DNA of 64,000 nt from Plantactinospora sp039889035 (GTDB lineage: Bacteria > Actinomycetota > Actinomycetes > Mycobacteriales > Micromonosporaceae), in NCBI GenBank assembly GCA_039889035.1, contig JBDQQY010000021.1, positions 1 through 64,000 on the forward strand, in the 5' to 3' direction. The translations under genes were made by a program, and so were the position numbers. Below the pieces are notes generated by a model. That model did no database searches and was not told the origin of the DNA. It saw only the letters and a list, made by a program, of their open reading frames with translations. Each line of letters begins with the position of its first letter. Positions within the stretch are counted from its first letter, which is position 1. Below are positions 31,626 through 39,955 of this stretch, in pieces.

Positions 31626-34225
31626 GCACGCTGGACATTCCCGAACTGGCCCTGGTGGCCCTGGTCGGCGTCTCCGGTTCGGGCAAGTCGACCTTCGCCC
31701 GCCGGCACTTCGCGCCGACCCAGGTGCTCTCCTCGGACACCTTCCGGGCGATGGTGGCCGACGACGAGAACGACCAGTCCGCCTCCGGCGACGCATTCGA
31801 GGTCCTGCACCACGTCGCCGGAAAGCGGCTGCGCGCCGGCCGGCTGACCGTGGTGGACGCCACCAACCTCCAGCAGCACGCCCGGGCCGGGCTGGTCACC
31901 GTCGCCCGGGAACACGACGTACTGCCGGTGGCGATCGTGCTGGACGTGCCCGAGCCGCTCTGCTGGGAGCGTACGCAGGCCCGCCCGGACCGGACGTTCG
32001 GCCGGCAGGTGCTCGGCCGGATGCAGCGGGACCTGCGGCGCAGTGTCGGGCGGCTGGAGCGGGAGGGTTTCCGCAAGGTGCACGTGCTGCGCGGCGTCGA
32101 GGAGATCGAGGCCGCCGAGATCCGCTACGAGAAGCTGTTCAACGACCGCAGGGAGCTGACCGGACCGTTCGACATCATCGGCGACGTGCACGGCTGCCGG
32201 GCCGAGCTGGAGGCGCTGCTGCTCCGGCTGGGCTGGACGCTGCACCGCGACGGGAGCGGGCGGCCGGTGAACGCGACGCACCCGGAGGGTCGTACCGCGA
32301 TCTTCGTGGGTGACCTGGTCGACCGCGGGCCTGACTCGCCCGGCGTACTCCGACTGGTGATGGGGATGGTCGGTGCCGGCACCGCGCTCTGCGTGCCCGG
32401 CAACCACGAGCAGAAGCTGCTGCGCAAGCTGCGCGGCCGCAACGTCACGGTGTCGCACGGCCTGGCCGAGACGCTGGCCCAGCTCGACGGCGAGGAACCC
32501 GGGTTCGTCGCCGAGATCGCCGCGTTCGTCGACGGCCTGGTCAGCCACTACGTGCTGGACGGCGGCCGGCTGGTGGTCGCGCACGCCGGCCTCAAGGCCG
32601 AATACCAGGGGCGGGCGTCCGGCCGGGTCCGGGCGTTCGCGCTCTTCGGCGAGACCACCGGGGAGACCGACGAGTACGGCCTGCCGGTGCGCTACCCGTG
32701 GGCCCGGGACTACCGCGGCTCGGCGACGGTCGTCTACGGCCACACCCCCACCCCCGCCCCCGAGTGGGTCAACAACACCATCTGCATCGACACCGGCTGC
32801 GTCTTCGGCGGCACGTTGACCGCGCTGCGCTACCCGAGCCGGGAACTCGTCTCGGTGCCGGCGGCGAAGGAGTACTACCCGCCGGCCCGGCCGCTGACCT
32901 CGACGCCGGGCGGTGCGACGGCGACGCCGGGCGGTGCGACCGGCGGGGCCCGGCCCGGAGCCGGCGAGCGGGACGACCTCGGGCTGGACCTGCGGGACGT
33001 CACCGGGCGCCGGCACCTCGACTACGGCTACGGCACGGTGACCGTACCGGCCGAGAACGCCGCCGCGGCGCTGGAGGTGATGAGCCGGTTCGCCGTCGAC
33101 CCGCGCTGGCTGCCCTGGCTGCCACCGACCATGGCACCCTGCTCCACCTCGACCGTCGAGGGCTTTCTGGAGCATCCCGCGCAGGCGTTCGAGGACTACC
33201 GGCGGGCCGGGGTCGACCGGGTGGTCTGCGAGGAGAAGCACATGGGGTCCCGGGCGGTGGTGCTGGTCTGCCGGGACGAGGTCGATCCGGCGGCACCGGC
33301 CGGCGCGGGCCGGTTCGGGCCGGGCGACGGGGTGGTCTACACCCGCACCGGGCGGCCGTTCTTCGGCGGCGGGCTCGACCGGGCGCTGCTGGCCCGGGTA
33401 CGCGCCGCCGTCGGCGGTGCCGGGCTGTGGGCCGAACTCGACACCGACTGGCTGTTGCTCGACTGTGAACTGCTGCCCTGGTCGGCCAAGGCCGGCGCGC
33501 TGATCCGGGAGCAGTACGCCCCGGTCGGTGCGGCGGGCCGGGCCGCGCTGCCGGTGGTGCTGGACGCGCTGGACCGGGCGGCCGGCCGGGACCTGCCGGT
33601 CGCCGACCTGCGGGACCGGATGGCCCGCCGCGCGACCGACCTCGACCGCTACACCGAGGCGTACCGGAGCCACGTGCGGCCGACCGACGGTCTCGCCGGG
33701 GTGACCCTGGCGCCGTTCGCCGTACTCGCCAGCGAGGGCGCCTCGCACGCCGGCCGGGACCACGGCTGGCACCTGGCCCTGGCCGACCGGCTGCACGGCG
33801 CCGATCCGGAGCTGTTCACCCCGACCCGCCGCCGGGTGGTCGACCTCGCCGACGAGGCGGCGGTGGCGGCGGCGACGGAGTGGTGGCGGGAACTGACCGG
33901 GGCCGGCGGCGAGGGGATGGTGGTGAAGCCGTACGCCGGGCTCGGTGCCCGGGACGCCGAGGGCCGGCTGCTCCAGCCGGGCCTGAAGTGCCGGGGCCGG
34001 GAGTACCTGCGGATCATCTACGGCCCGGAGTACGCCGAACCGGACCAGTTGGCCGTGCTCCGGCAGCGGTCGCTGGGCCGCAAGCGCGGGCTGGCCCTGC
34101 GCGAGCACGGGCTCGGCCTGGCCGCGCTGGACCGGCTGGCCGACGGCGCCCCGCTGTGGCGGCGGCACGAGCTGGTCTTCGCGATCCTCGCCTGCGAGTC
34201 GGAACCGGTCGATCCGAGACTCTAG
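31622..34225 (+). CDS. pnkp: Polynucleotide kinase-phosphatase-ligase Pnkp
   Basis: An 867-residue trifunctional RNA-repair enzyme. The kinase domain opens the protein with P-loop GVSGSGKST (16-24). The metallophosphatase domain has DIIGDVHG (184-191), GDLVDRG (230-236) and GNHE (260-263). After a Gly/Ala/Thr-rich linker the ligase domain carries the adenylation Lys539 in EKHMGSR, then ELDTDWLLLDCELLPW and GEGMVVKPYAG. It heals 5'-OH and 2',3'-cyclic phosphate ends and, with Hen1, seals them. The ATG overlaps the stop of the full hen1 frame (ATGA), showing that the original operon was coupled through the region now behind the hen1 TGA. Confidence 0.96.
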   Translation: MSTLDIPELALVALVGVSGSGKSTFARRHFAPTQVLSSDTFRAMVADDENDQSASGDAFEVLHHVAGKRLRAGRLTVVDATNLQQHARAGLVTVAREHDVLPVAIVLDVPEPLCWERTQARPDRTFGRQVLGRMQRDLRRSVGRLEREGFRKVHVLRGVEEIEAAEIRYEKLFNDRRELTGPFDIIGDVHGCRAELEALLLRLGWTLHRDGSGRPVNATHPEGRTAIFVGDLVDRGPDSPGVLRLVMGMVGAGTALCVPGNHEQKLLRKLRGRNVTVSHGLAETLAQLDGEEPGFVAEIAAFVDGLVSHYVLDGGRLVVAHAGLKAEYQGRASGRVRAFALFGETTGETDEYGLPVRYPWARDYRGSATVVYGHTPTPAPEWVNNTICIDTGCVFGGTLTALRYPSRELVSVPAAKEYYPPARPLTSTPGGATATPGGATGGARPGAGERDDLGLDLRDVTGRRHLDYGYGTVTVPAENAAAALEVMSRFAVDPRWLPWLPPTMAPCSTSTVEGFLEHPAQAFEDYRRAGVDRVVCEEKHMGSRAVVLVCRDEVDPAAPAGAGRFGPGDGVVYTRTGRPFFGGGLDRALLARVRAAVGGAGLWAELDTDWLLLDCELLPWSAKAGALIREQYAPVGAAGRAALPVVLDALDRAAGRDLPVADLRDRMARRATDLDRYTEAYRSHVRPTDGLAGVTLAPFAVLASEGASHAGRDHGWHLALADRLHGADPELFTPTRRRVVDLADEAAVAAATEWWRELTGAGGEGMVVKPYAGLGARDAEGRLLQPGLKCRGREYLRIIYGPEYAEPDQLAVLRQRSLGRKRGLALREHGLGLAALDRLADGAPLWRRHELVFAILACESEPVDPRL

Positions 34226-34234
34226 GGCCGTCCC

Positions 34235-34276
34235 CGCCCTGGTCGGCGGCCGGTCATTCCGGCGCCGACCAGGGCG
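34235..34276 (+). terminator. Terminator after pnkp
   Basis: A perfect 14-bp stem (CGCCCTGGTCGGCG and complement) with a 14-base loop, starting 9 bp after the pnkp stop. Confidence 0.75.
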
Positions 34277-34433
34277 CTCGTCCAGAAACCGCCGTCGGCG
34301 TCCGGTCCGGTACGGCCCGGCGGGCGGCATCGCGCGGCGGCTGCCGGGAACGTCCGCCTAGACTGCTGTGGTACCCGCCACCATGCTGGCGGACCCTTCA
34401 CCGCGCCATGCCGAGAGTTCCGGAGGTCTCCTC

Positions 34434-35147
34434 GTGCCGACGCCCACCACCACGCTGGCCCTGGGTCCGGATTGGCTGGATCCGGAGTGGTTGATCTCCA
34501 CCTTCGGGCTGCTCGGCATCCTGGCCATCGTCTTCGCCGAGTCCGGGCTGCTGATCGGCTTCTTCCTGCCCGGCGACTCGCTGCTATTCACCGCCGGCCT
34601 GCTGACCGCCGACGGTGAATACATCACCTACCCGCTGTGGCTGGTCTGCCTGCTGATCACGATCGCGGCGATCGCCGGTGACCAGGTCGGGTACGCGTTC
34701 GGCAAGAAGGTCGGTCCCGCGCTGTTCCGCCGCCCCAACTCGCGGCTGTTCAAGCAGGAGAACCTCATCAAAGCGCATGAGTTCTTCGAGAAGTACGGCG
34801 CCCGATCGGTGGTACTGGCCCGGTTCGTGCCGATCGTCCGTACCTTCACCCCGATCGTCGCCGGGGTCAGCGGGATGCGATACCGCACGTTCGTGGTCTA
34901 CAACGTGATCGGCGGCATCCTCTGGGGCACCGGGGTCACGGTGCTCGGCTTCTTCCTCGGTCAGATCCCGTTCGTCAAGACGAACATCGAACTGATCCTG
35001 ATCGCCATCGTCTTCGTCTCGGTGATCCCGATCATCATCGAGCTGCTCCGGGCCCGGATGGCCGCCCGGCGCGGCACCACCCCGGCCGAGCGGGCCGAGC
35101 TGGAGCACGCGGCCCAGGAGGCGCAGCGGCACCGCCAGGGCTACTAG
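34434..35147 (+). CDS. DedA-family membrane protein
   Basis: A 237-residue DedA/SNARE-associated (VTT) protein with about five membrane segments. The signatures are FAESGLLIGFFLPGDSLLF, GDQVGYAFGKKVG and RFVPIVRTFTPIVAGVSGM, with the conserved acidic and arginine residues needed for proton-coupled lipid flipping. DedA proteins flip undecaprenyl phosphate or phosphatidylethanolamine. The GTG start at 34434 has GGAGG at 34422-34426 with 7-base spacing; the longer in-frame alternative lacks this. The C-terminus is a charged tail. It stands alone after the pnkp terminator. Confidence 0.92.
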   Translation: MPTPTTTLALGPDWLDPEWLISTFGLLGILAIVFAESGLLIGFFLPGDSLLFTAGLLTADGEYITYPLWLVCLLITIAAIAGDQVGYAFGKKVGPALFRRPNSRLFKQENLIKAHEFFEKYGARSVVLARFVPIVRTFTPIVAGVSGMRYRTFVVYNVIGGILWGTGVTVLGFFLGQIPFVKTNIELILIAIVFVSVIPIIIELLRARMAARRGTTPAERAELEHAAQEAQRHRQGY

Positions 35148-35175
35148 GCGCCAGCGGGCGGGTCACGGCCTCGGC

Positions 35176-36132
35176 TCAGACGCTGGTGGCGCCGCCCTCG
35201 ATCCGGGCCAGGAACTCGGCGGGCAGCTCCGGCAGCTCGGCGAGCCGCCCGGCGGCGAGCGCCTGGTACGTCAGCCGGGCCGCCTCCTCAAGGTTGGCGG
35301 CCCGCTTGTGTGCCAGCTCCACACTGTCGGCCAGCACCGAGCAGCCGTGCCGGCTCAACACCAGACAGTTGGTGCCGTCCCGGGTCGCGTCGGCGGCCAA
35401 CTCGGCCAGTTCGGTGGTGCCGGGCAGCCGGAACGGCACCCGGGTGACCCGGCGCAGATAGAAGCCGTGGTCGGTGCTGACCAGCCGGATCTCTTCGCCG
35501 AGGGCGTCGAGCAGCAGCACGGTCTGCGGGTGCAGGTGCACGATCGCGTTCACGTCCGGCCGGGCCCGATAGGTGGCGAGGTGCAGCTCGACCTCGCTGG
35601 TCGGCACGACCGCCGGCCTCGTCGGGCCGCCCGCGGTCTCCGCGCGCGACGGGCCGCCCGCGCCCTGGGCGTGCGGGAGCCCGGAATGCCCCGTCGGGGT
35701 AGCACCGGTGCCGGAGGCGGGCACACCGGCGGACGCGGAGGCACCACCGGCGACCGAGGCTGCGGCGCCCGGACCCCGGGGTGCGGGCAGCGTCGTACCG
35801 TCCGGGAGGGCGGCCCCGTTCTGGAGGGCCTGTCCGGCGGGCCGGCTCGGCTGTGCCGAGCCACCGTCGGCGGCCGGATCTCCAGGGCGGAGCGAAACGT
35901 CTGAGTGAGCCGGATAGTCCGTAAGGACGGAACCATCCGGGATGCGCACTCGGACGAAGGATGGACGGTCAAGCCGATCCAGCCAGGTGCCGCGAGCGGT
36001 CACCCAGCAGGAATCGCCGTCGGGCAACCGGGCGGACAGGTTGCCGCCGGAACCGACCACGAGACCGGTCCGGACGACGTCTCGCCCGACGTACGCGAGC
36101 TGATCTCGCAGGTCTCCCTGGAGATAGTTCAC
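35176..36132 (-). CDS. Class II aldolase/adducin protein with internal insertion
   Basis: A 318-residue class II aldolase-like protein (family about 220). The N-terminal part has VVGSGGNLSARL. The zinc site His-x-His is in AIVHLHPQT with a third His in SRHGCSV, and the acidic base lies in PTSEVELHL, so the catalytic residues seem intact. Between SDVSLRPG and PTSE lies a ~95-residue low-complexity Gly/Ala/Pro/Ser insertion absent from the usual fold. Products might include a fuculose-1-phosphate aldolase-type lyase or a methylthioribulose dehydratase. Start: GTG 36132 follows a G-rich run; GTG 36150 is also possible. It converges on DedA. Confidence 0.75.
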   Translation of the reverse strand: MNYLQGDLRDQLAYVGRDVVRTGLVVGSGGNLSARLPDGDSCWVTARGTWLDRLDRPSFVRVRIPDGSVLTDYPAHSDVSLRPGDPAADGGSAQPSRPAGQALQNGAALPDGTTLPAPRGPGAAASVAGGASASAGVPASGTGATPTGHSGLPHAQGAGGPSRAETAGGPTRPAVVPTSEVELHLATYRARPDVNAIVHLHPQTVLLLDALGEEIRLVSTDHGFYLRRVTRVPFRLPGTTELAELAADATRDGTNCLVLSRHGCSVLADSVELAHKRAANLEEAARLTYQALAAGRLAELPELPAEFLARIEGGATSV

Positions 36133-36226
36133 GCCGGAAGCCCGCCCCACCCCACCGCGTCAGCAGCGGTTGGACCGTCTGGCGCCGTCCTGTACAGGGC
36201 GGACACCAGACGGGCCGGCCACTGAT

Positions 36227-36595
36227 TCAGCGGGCCTTCTTGGTGGCCCGCTTACGCGGCGGGGTCAGCAGATCGGCGATCGTGGCGATCGCCGTCGGCA
36301 CCAGGCGGTAGTAAGCCCACACGCCCCGCTTCTCCCGCTCCAGCAAGCCGGCTTCGGTGAGGATACGGAGGTGGTGGCTGACCGTCGGCTGGGAGAGACC
36401 AAGCGGCGCGGTGAGGTCACACACGCACGCTTCGCCCTCCGGTGCCGACTGGATCAGGCTGAGCAGCCGAAGCCGAGCGGGGTCGGCAAGGGCCTTGAGG
36501 ACCCCTGCCAGCCGCTCAGCGTCGGCGCGCTCGATCGGCTCGCCGGCAAGCGGCGAGATCTGAGGCATAGTCATTTCGGCCAACGCAGTTCCCAC
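36227..36595 (-). CDS. ArsR/SmtB-family metal-sensing repressor
   Basis: A 122-residue winged-helix regulator. ADAERLAGVLKALADPARLR opens the domain. The motif CVCDL in helix alpha-3 (preceded by EGEA) is the ArsR/CadC-type thiol site for As(III) or a soft metal. The recognition helix is LSQPTVSHHLRILTEAGLLE, followed by the wing REKRGVWAYYRL. The tail is Lys/Arg-rich. GTG 36595 has GGAAGG 9 bases upstream; ATG 36604 and ATG 36574 are alternatives. It lies 66 bp beyond pyrE, same strand. No arsenic or metal transporter gene is adjacent, so its target is unknown. Confidence 0.85.
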   Translation of the reverse strand: MGTALAEMTMPQISPLAGEPIERADAERLAGVLKALADPARLRLLSLIQSAPEGEACVCDLTAPLGLSQPTVSHHLRILTEAGLLEREKRGVWAYYRLVPTAIATIADLLTPPRKRATKKAR

Positions 36596-36661
36596 GTATT
36601 CCATCCTTCCACCAGCAGCATCGACCCGCCTGCATATCAGCAGATCCGAATCGGCAAACTT

Positions 36662-37201
36662 TTAGGCCACTAGGCCGAGGTCAGCCAACGTATAGGCTGC
36701 CCGGTATGGCAATCCGGCGGCTCGTACGGCGTCGCCCGCACCACGATCAACAATAACCGCCACGCCCACGACCTCGGCTCCGGCCTCCCGTAACGCCTCC
36801 ACTGCGGTCAGCACGCTGCCTCCCGTGGTGGAGGTGTCCTCCACCGCCAACACCCGGCGACCACTCACCTCCGGACCCTCGATCCGGCGCTGCAACCCGT
36901 GCGTCTTGCCGGCCTTGCGCACCACGAAAGCGTCGAGTCGACGCGACGTCGCCGAGGCGGCGTGCAGCATCGAGACGGCGATCGGGTCCGCACCCAACGT
37001 CAGGCCGCCAACCGCGTCGTAATCCCAGTCCGCCGTGAGGCTGAGCATGATCCGGCCGACCAACGGTGCCGCCGCGTGATGCAGGGTCACGCGCCGCAGA
37101 TCGACGTACCAGTCCGCCTCACGACCAGAGGACAGCACCACCCGACCGTGCACGACGGCAAGGTCAGTGATGAATTTACGCAGGTCGTCGTGGTCCCCCA
37201 T
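36662..37201 (-). CDS. pyrE: Orotate phosphoribosyltransferase
   Basis: A 179-residue enzyme that attaches orotate to PRPP to make OMP in pyrimidine synthesis. The PRPP-binding motif is RVLAVEDTSTTGGSVLTAVE. Upstream are the hood residues SSGREADWYVDLRRVTLH and the flexible loop RKAGKTHGLQRR. Length is usual. There is no good ribosome site before the ATG at 37201; a leaderless mRNA is plausible. Codon usage is slightly less GC-extreme than neighbours. Confidence 0.95.
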   Translation of the reverse strand: MGDHDDLRKFITDLAVVHGRVVLSSGREADWYVDLRRVTLHHAAAPLVGRIMLSLTADWDYDAVGGLTLGADPIAVSMLHAASATSRRLDAFVVRKAGKTHGLQRRIEGPEVSGRRVLAVEDTSTTGGSVLTAVEALREAGAEVVGVAVIVDRGAGDAVRAAGLPYRAAYTLADLGLVA

Positions 37202-37383
37202 GGCCGGTAAGGGTACTGCGCCAAGGTGAGAGCCGAATGGCCGACCCGGCGGGAGGGCCGTTCGCGTCGGTCTGACGGTGGCCGATGGGCCGAAAAATCG
37301 GCTACTCTCCGCACTGAATCTTGCCTACGCGCGCCGTCGTCATCGCAGCCGTAGGAGCGCCGGAACCGCGTCGTGCGGCCGGA

Positions 37384-38244
37384 TCACAACTCTCCGCGAC
37401 CGGTCCGGCCCCGGGCGTCCTTGGCCACCGCCCGCCAGATCCGGCCCGGCGCGTGCCGCAGGCCGAAGACCGCCACCTTGTACCGCCAGTCCGGGACGCT
37501 GACCATGCGGTCCCGATCCAGGTCACGAAGGGCGTCCCGCACCACGTCGTCGGCGCGTAGCCACATCCAGTCCGGCGTCTTCGACATGTTGATGCCGGCC
37601 CGGTCGTGGAACTCGGTACGCGTGTAGCCGGGGCAGAGCGCCATCACCCGTACGCCCATCGGCCGGACCGACTGGGCCACCGACTCGCTGAAGTTGGTCA
37701 CCCACGCCTTACTGGCCGGGTACGTCGACCCGGGCATGACCGGCCCGAAGCCCGCGACGGAAGAGACATTTATCACTGCCCCGTGGCGCCGCTCGGTCAT
37801 CCCGGGCAGGGCGGCGAGGGTCAGCCGGAGCACGGCGTGCACGTTCAGCCGGAGCAGCCGGGACTCGTCGGCGACGGTCGAGTGCAGGAAGGACCGGTTG
37901 AGACTGATCCCCGCGCTGTTGACGAGCATGTCGACCGGTGCCGACGCGTCGGAGAGCCGCTCCTCGACCGAGCCGCACCCCTGGTCGGTGGCCAGGTCGG
38001 CGGAGAGGACCTCGACCGTGCTGCCGTGCCGGGCGGTCAGTTCGGCGGCGGACTCGGTGAGCCGTTCGCCGTCCCGGGCCACCAGCAGCAGGTCGTACCC
38101 GTCGGCGGCGAGCCGCCGGGCGAACGCGGCACCGATCCCGGCCGTGGCGCCGGTGATCAGGGCCCGGCGGGTTCCGCTCCGGCCCGCCCCGGGGCGCTGA
38201 CCGGCGTCGGAGTCGGCGTCCGACGGGGGAACGGCTGCTGCCAC
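37384..38244 (-). CDS. Short-chain dehydrogenase/reductase
   Basis: A 286-residue classical SDR. The cofactor motif TGATAGIG lies near residue 33, followed by NSAG and the active site VSSVAGFGPVMPGSTYPASK with catalytic Ser, Tyr and Lys. The C-terminal half, with MALCPGYTRTEFHDRAGI and SVPDWRYKVAVFGLRH, resembles the DltE/YqjQ-like group of NADPH-dependent oxidoreductases. GTG 38244 with GAGGA 5 bases upstream is preferred over GTG 38256. Substrate unknown. Confidence 0.85.
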   Translation of the reverse strand: MAAAVPPSDADSDAGQRPGAGRSGTRRALITGATAGIGAAFARRLAADGYDLLLVARDGERLTESAAELTARHGSTVEVLSADLATDQGCGSVEERLSDASAPVDMLVNSAGISLNRSFLHSTVADESRLLRLNVHAVLRLTLAALPGMTERRHGAVINVSSVAGFGPVMPGSTYPASKAWVTNFSESVAQSVRPMGVRVMALCPGYTRTEFHDRAGINMSKTPDWMWLRADDVVRDALRDLDRDRMVSVPDWRYKVAVFGLRHAPGRIWRAVAKDARGRTGRGEL

Positions 38245-38537
38245 TGACTTCCTCACCTCGACGACTTCGCTGGCGTACGGCGGGACCGGGCACCGGTCGA
38301 GGCGGACCGCGACGCGGGCCGCACAGTGCGGCCGCACCCGCGGAGCCCACCGCTGCGGCGGTACCGCTCCCACAAGGTAGCGGAGCGCCCCGATTCGGAA
38401 AAGACCGTCACCGGGCGAGGAGTGGCTCCGGCGGCGCGCTCGGACGCCGACCGCCGCACAACCGGTCGCCGCCGGCCGCCGGACGTGCCGGATCCCCCGG
38501 CGGCCGGTGCCGACCGGGGGATCCGTGGTGCGGGAAT

Positions 38538-39278
38538 TCAGCTCGCCGGTGGGTTGGGGGGCGGGTTGCCCGGCGGGTTGCCGGGCGGATTCGACGGCGG
38601 TCCGGCCGGCGGATACTGCGGGTACCCGGGATCGGTGCCGGAGGTCGGCCCCTGGCCCGGGTAGGGCGGCTGCCCCGGGTACGCCGCGCCCGGCACCGGC
38701 GGTTCCCAGCCGGCCGGCTGCTTGCGGAAGAACTCGTTCGACGCGGGCAGTGCGAGCAGGATGATCGCGGCGATCAACGCCAGCAGCGCGACGATCGAGC
38801 AGATCAGCGTGAGCGGCTCGCTCCACGAGGGCAGCTCCGCCTCGAGCCGGCGTTGGATCTCGGCCCCGTCCGGAAGGTCCCCTGTGGAGCCGCCGCCGGC
38901 ACCCATCCCGGAGAACGCCGTGCCGCCGACACCGAGCCCGGTGCAGCAGACACCGAGTCCGGCCACCACCCAGGTGGCGATCCGGGCGCCGTTGCGGCCC
39001 TGGTTGTTCAGCAGCGCCAGCACCACCAGGCCGATGGCGATCAGCAGTTGCAGCACGGCGCCGAACGCGGTGGCGCCGACGACGAAACCCTCGGTGCCCT
39101 CGGCTGAGGTGCCGGCGTACGCCTCACGGAAGACGGTCGAGACGGTGCCGAGCGTGGCGAGGTCGACCGCCGCCGAGACGGCGATCAGGGCGGCCGCCAG
39201 ATAGAGCAGATAACTGGCGTTGGTGACGGTGCCCGGGCGCGGCCTCGCGGTCGGCGCGGGATTGGCTGGTTCCGACAC
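38538..39278 (-). CDS. Four-span membrane protein with Pro-rich tail
   Basis: A 246-residue membrane protein: four hydrophobic segments (about 20-45, 65-90, 100-120 and 155-178) and a cytoplasmic C-terminal tail rich in Pro, Gly and Tyr (YPGQPPYPGQG, then NPPGNPPGN repeats). Such proteins are frequent in Micromonosporaceae and resemble DUF4064-like proteins. The GTG start at 39278 has GAAAGGAG upstream. No function is known. Confidence 0.75.
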   Translation of the reverse strand: MSEPANPAPTARPRPGTVTNASYLLYLAAALIAVSAAVDLATLGTVSTVFREAYAGTSAEGTEGFVVGATAFGAVLQLLIAIGLVVLALLNNQGRNGARIATWVVAGLGVCCTGLGVGGTAFSGMGAGGGSTGDLPDGAEIQRRLEAELPSWSEPLTLICSIVALLALIAAIILLALPASNEFFRKQPAGWEPPVPGAAYPGQPPYPGQGPTSGTDPGYPQYPPAGPPSNPPGNPPGNPPPNPPAS

Positions 39279-39448
39279 GGCTCTCCTTTCCTGGCTCGGG
39301 CCCCCGGCTCGGGGTCCCGGGATCGGTTTGTGCGGGTCGAGTCTTCCCGGATCGAAACTCCCAGATTCCGGACCACCGTATCGGTATCGGTCCCGTCGAC
39401 CGGGGGTGAACCGCCGCCGGTACGGCGCGGGAGCCGGCCGGACCGGCG

Positions 39449-39826
39449 TCAGTCCTGGTCGAGCCGGGCGGCGGCGTACTCGCCCAGGGTGGTCTGGTCC
39501 ATCAGGCAGCCGCTGAAGGTGGTCAGTTCGGCCGAATCACCGAGCAGCCCCCGCCAGGCTTCCCGGGCGGCCGCCGGGTCCAGCCGGTCGAGCAGCGTCG
39601 CCGCGTACGCCTTGCCGGCGGCCGAGCCGTTCGCCAGCAACCACGTCAGCCGGGGACGGATCGCCTCGGCCCGGTCGGGCAGTGCCGCCTCGACGGTCCG
39701 GTACGCCTCGGTCGGCACCAGCACCTGGCCGGCGAGGCCCACCCCGCCGAACGCGACGACATCGGCACCGGCCAGCTCGCGTACCGCCGCCGTCAGGTCG
39801 TCGACCTGTCCCGGAAACTCGGTCAT
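39449..39826 (-). CDS. Hypothetical protein, helical
   Basis: A 125-residue soluble, helical protein (TEAYRTVEAALPDRAEAIRP, then AAREAWRGLLGDSAELTTFS). Codon usage is like that of the neighbours, and the frame is clean from ATG 39826. I do not recognise the family. It precedes clpB on the same strand but in the 3' direction, separated by 129 bp. Confidence 0.6.
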   Translation of the reverse strand: MTEFPGQVDDLTAAVRELAGADVVAFGGVGLAGQVLVPTEAYRTVEAALPDRAEAIRPRLTWLLANGSAAGKAYAATLLDRLDPAAAREAWRGLLGDSAELTTFSGCLMDQTTLGEYAAARLDQD

Positions 39827-39955
39827 GCCACCAATGGTGACCCGGCCCGGCCCGGAGCGCTCGCCGGCGGGGCGCCGGAACGCCCGGGCTCACCGACGGA
39901 CGACGGGGCCGGCCCGGTCCGCCACGGGATCGGGCCGGCCCCGCCGGAGGTGTCC

